Origin: Acidimicrobiaceae bacterium
GTDB lineage: Bacteria; Actinomycetota; Acidimicrobiia; Acidimicrobiales; Bog-793
Direction of reading: 5' to 3'
Assembly (NCBI GenBank): GCA_003136185.1
Contig: PLDN01000170.1
Coordinates: 3,218-35,877, forward strand
DNA: 32,660 nucleotides
Shown: in pieces, positions 30,655 through 32,660 of the stretch
Position numbering within the stretch: the stretch's first letter is position 1
How the letters are laid out: every line of letters starts with the position of its first letter
Notes under the pieces: generated by a model
What the model was told of the DNA's origin: nothing
What the model saw: only the letters and a program-made list of their open reading frames with translations
Database searches by the model: none
Program-made: the position numbers and the translations under genes

Positions 30655-30670
30655 ACTATAACAGGTGTTA
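30655..30670 (-). promoter_or_regulatory. Likely leaderless promoter and operator of the XRE-cyclase-HNH operon
   Basis: On the minus strand TATAGT (30660-30655) is followed by seven bases and the GTG at 30647. TAACA-n2-TGTTA (30659-30670 on the plus strand reads TAACAGGTGTTA) overlaps the upstream edge of this -10 element, the usual place for autoregulation by a small HTH protein. Confidence 0.5.
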
Positions 30671-30858
30671 CAGCAGAGAGCCGTCGGAAGGGTCTCAGCT
30701 CCCTCGCGGCTCCGAATGCTGCCCGAGGGCCTTCCCCCGCTTTGATGGGATCTCCGAAAAGGATGTTCGAAAGTTCACATCGGATTGAATCGAAGAACAA
30801 CCAGTCTGCTAATTCGACCGAAACATCCTTAGCTTGTAACTAAACCTCCACGACCTGT

Positions 30859-32211
30859 TCAAGCAGCCTTTTTGACCGCCGGATAGCGGGTTTTCGGAGG
30901 TTTTCGGGTCCCTTTAGGTCTTCCCGGCCCAGGCGTTTGGGATTTCGGTGGACTGGCCGGCGTGCCGAGCGTTGTACGAAGTCGTCGAAACCCCCGGCGC
31001 ACGCGTGCAGGCGTGAGCCGCGTCGGGTGCTGGGGCTTCTCCCACGGGAGACGGAGGTCGCAGACGAGACCGCGCGCGAGGCGGAGCTCGGTGAGCACGG
31101 CCGCGACGATGAGGCTCCAGCGGTCGGCCTGCTGGGGTGTCTGGACCTTCGGCGTCGTCCAGCCGAGGGTCTGCTTCGCGAACCGGAAGGTGTGTTCGAT
31201 GTCGAAGCGGCGGAGATAGGCGCGCCAGCACCGGTCGAGGTCCGGGGTGCCCTCGCCCGACCACCACAGCCACAGCGTCTTCTTCGCGCGCGACGTGGGC
31301 CGCGGCAGGTGCTCGACGTGGACGCGGATCACCGAGCCGCGCACGATGGGCGGCTGTTCGAGCCCCGCCCAGTGCCCGCGGCAGAGGAGTCTCGGGTGCA
31401 TGCCGTGCCACGCGGTGACCGTGATCATCCCGTAGCGCGGATCAGACGCGGTGAGGTGCGCGTCCGGTTCCGACCAACTCGTCTCCTCGGAGCACTTCCA
31501 CCGCCTTCCGTGACGCGGCGGTCGCCCACCGCTCTCCGGCGGCCGGTTCGGCCGTGGCGGTGCGTCGGCATAAAAGACGCGGTCGTCGCGAATGCGACAG
31601 AGGATCTCGCATCGCTCGTCAGCGAGGTCGTGGCCGATCGCGATCGGGTCGTAGCCGGCGTCGAAGACGAACAGCGGCACCTCGCCCTGATCAGGCAGCA
31701 ACGCGACGAGCTGCCGCAACTGGGCGACCGTCGCCGAGGTCGGATCCTCGGTAGGTGAGATGCGACCGATGTCGACCGGCGCGGTCCAGCTGTCCGGCGA
31801 CCACGAGAGCTGGCAGATCCACTGGTAGTGCCACCCGGCGACGATCGGCTGGCCAGCCGAGTGGCGCGAGGCGGAGTAGTAAAAGCCGCGCTCGGGGCTG
31901 CACTCGGCATCGCAGCGCTCGACCGTCGACGCGTCGACGGCGAAGACCATCGGCCACTCCACGGGGCGGTTCGCGACGAGCAGTCGACGGAACGCGTCCG
32001 CGTCGATCGAACCGCGCTCGAGCGCCTTGTAAAGCGAGCCATGGCTTCTTTGGAACTCGGGCTCGAGCGAGAGCTGGGGCAGCGAGGTGACCGGGCCGGC
32101 CGCACACAGCACGGCGTCGGTGAGCTCGAAGAGTGCGTCGCCCCATGAGCGGAACGTCGCGTACAGGTCGCGACGGAACGCGCACAGCGGGCCCTTCTCG
32201 GCGGAGACCAT
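30859..32211 (-). CDS. DDE transposase, IS701-like/NF041680-type
   Basis: From the ATG at 32211 the protein is about 450 residues. The DDE core is visible in VFAVDASTVERCD (first Asp), LFVFDAGYDPIAIGHDLAD (second Asp) and FDIEHTFRFAKQTLGW (Glu). FYYSASRHSAGQPIVAGWHYQW between the first two is typical of this actinobacterial transposase group. The C-terminus is a basic Pro/Lys-rich tail (PKGTRKPPKTRYPAVKKAA). The frame continues ten codons further upstream, through the operator, so ATG 32211 is preferred. It is divergent from the small DUF6788-type gene within the same element. Confidence 0.9.
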   Translation of the reverse strand: MVSAEKGPLCAFRRDLYATFRSWGDALFELTDAVLCAAGPVTSLPQLSLEPEFQRSHGSLYKALERGSIDADAFRRLLVANRPVEWPMVFAVDASTVERCDAECSPERGFYYSASRHSAGQPIVAGWHYQWICQLSWSPDSWTAPVDIGRISPTEDPTSATVAQLRQLVALLPDQGEVPLFVFDAGYDPIAIGHDLADERCEILCRIRDDRVFYADAPPRPNRPPESGGRPPRHGRRWKCSEETSWSEPDAHLTASDPRYGMITVTAWHGMHPRLLCRGHWAGLEQPPIVRGSVIRVHVEHLPRPTSRAKKTLWLWWSGEGTPDLDRCWRAYLRRFDIEHTFRFAKQTLGWTTPKVQTPQQADRWSLIVAAVLTELRLARGLVCDLRLPWEKPQHPTRLTPARVRRGFRRLRTTLGTPASPPKSQTPGPGRPKGTRKPPKTRYPAVKKAA

Positions 32212-32213
32212 AA

Positions 32214-32235
32214 CCGATAGTCTGACTACTATCGG
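32214..32235. promoter_or_regulatory. Inverted-repeat operator between transposase and passenger gene
   Basis: CCGATAGT (32214-32221), six bases, then ACTATCGG (32228-32235) is a perfect 8-bp inverted repeat. It sits three bases from the transposase start codon. Its position suggests repression of transposase expression, perhaps by one of the element's own proteins. Confidence 0.6.
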
Positions 32236-32275
32236 ATACAACTTGGTGGATCCCCTCCCGCGGGAGACTTGCGAC

Positions 32276-32632
32276 GTGGCACGAGCGAAGCGACCGACCC
32301 TCGATGAGTACGAGCGGCGCTATCGCGCACTCCTCGAACAGATCACCGAGGTCGGCTTCATCCGCTCCGGCAGCGTCGCCCCGCGCTTCAACTACTGCGG
32401 GAAGCCCAACTGCCGTTGCCACGCGGACCCGCCGCAGCCCCACGGGCCGTATTGGCAGTGGACGGCGAAGGTCGACGGCAAGACGGTGAACCGCCGACTC
32501 ACTTCCCAACAGGCCGAGCGTTATCAGGAGTGGATCGGCAACGGCCGGAAGCTCCGCGCCCTCATCGACGAGCTGCGCACCGTCGCCGAGGCGGCGACAA
32601 ACCTCATCCTCGAGGCAGAAGCGAAGGTTTAG
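32276..32632 (+). CDS. DUF6788-type small protein of the insertion sequence
   Basis: It encodes 118 residues. The central YCGKPNCRCHADPPQPHGPYWQW contains three closely spaced cysteines and histidines suited to a zinc site, and the C-terminus is a long helix (AERYQEWIGNGRKLRALIDELRTVAEAATNLILEAEAK) able to coil. I recognise the family as DUF6788, seen beside transposases of this kind; its role in transposition or its control is not established. GTG 32276 follows GGGAGA at about eight bases. The stop lies at the inner edge of the right terminal repeat. Confidence 0.8.
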   Translation: MARAKRPTLDEYERRYRALLEQITEVGFIRSGSVAPRFNYCGKPNCRCHADPPQPHGPYWQWTAKVDGKTVNRRLTSQQAERYQEWIGNGRKLRALIDELRTVAEAATNLILEAEAKV

Positions 32633-32660
32633 TTACAAGCTTAGAGCCCGCGCGGATTGG

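Larger units (their letters stand above)
30833..32639. mobile_element. Intact-looking 1.8-kb insertion sequence, IS701-like transposase plus DUF6788 passenger
   Basis: CTTGTAACTAAACCT at 30833-30847 and its exact reverse complement at 32625-32639 are the terminal repeats. CTTAG at 30828-30832 and again at 32640-32644 is the likely target duplication, and its last four bases fit a YTAR-type target. Inside are two divergent genes separated by an inverted-repeat operator. Perfect ends, a duplication and uninterrupted genes suggest a recent insertion just upstream of the XRE operon. Confidence 0.88.

Noticed and set aside
1-32660. CRISPR array, rRNA, tRNA or riboswitch.
   Set aside because: No regularly spaced repeats, conserved rRNA segments, intact tRNA cloverleaf or recognisable riboswitch was found by reading both strands.

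Overview
The window is GC-rich DNA with many GTG and TTG starts, apparent leaderless starts in its right half, and insertion-sequence and conflict-gene types familiar from Actinomycetota. I infer an actinobacterium; no rRNA or tRNA is present to fix the lineage. Roughly, a catabolic cluster fills 2.3-18.9 kb, and mobile-element debris and an accessory (defence-like) island fill 18.9-32.66 kb. One further defence-type gene, a TIR-like protein, sits at the left edge.

Left edge (1-2.3 kb): a minus-strand gene for a TIR-like NADase-type protein with an unrecognised C-terminal half. Catabolic cluster: the first plus-strand unit (2483-8566) encodes a polar-amino-acid-type ABC importer (lipoprotein, permease, ATPase) with an MmgE/PrpD-family gene inserted between permease and ATPase, followed by a two-domain Old Yellow Enzyme/dienoyl-CoA-reductase-like flavoprotein. 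A minus-strand XRE-cupin regulator (8594-9250) follows. The second plus-strand unit (9630-18873) encodes an enoyl-CoA hydratase, a DUF6282-type metal hydrolase, an acyl-CoA ligase, a DUF1932 dehydrogenase, a class I aminotransferase, an MFS transporter, a DAO-type flavin oxidase and an acyl-CoA dehydrogenase. Both units start from near-identical promoters, TTGACAG-n2/3-GTTCTGT-n6-ATACA, and the regulator between them is the obvious candidate to control both. The set looks like uptake of an amino- or zwitterionic acid, removal of nitrogen, CoA activation and a beta-oxidation-like sequence; the substrate cannot be read from sequence.

Mobile junction (18.9-22.1 kb): several related insertion-sequence ends, a decayed DDE transposase (one frameshift, one internal deletion), a NERD-domain membrane protein, a small ribbon-helix-helix-like protein and the C-terminal remnant of a tyrosine integrase.

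Accessory island (22.1-30.8 kb): on the plus strand a TPR-CHAT protease, a HExxH metalloprotease-like protein, a small protein resembling an effector-associated component and a SIR2-family protein. Converging on these from the minus strand are an XRE regulator, a complete class III nucleotide cyclase, an HNH endonuclease and small unknown proteins. These two gene groups are the best candidates for undescribed conflict systems. The right edge is an intact-looking 1.8-kb insertion sequence with a DUF6788-type passenger gene.
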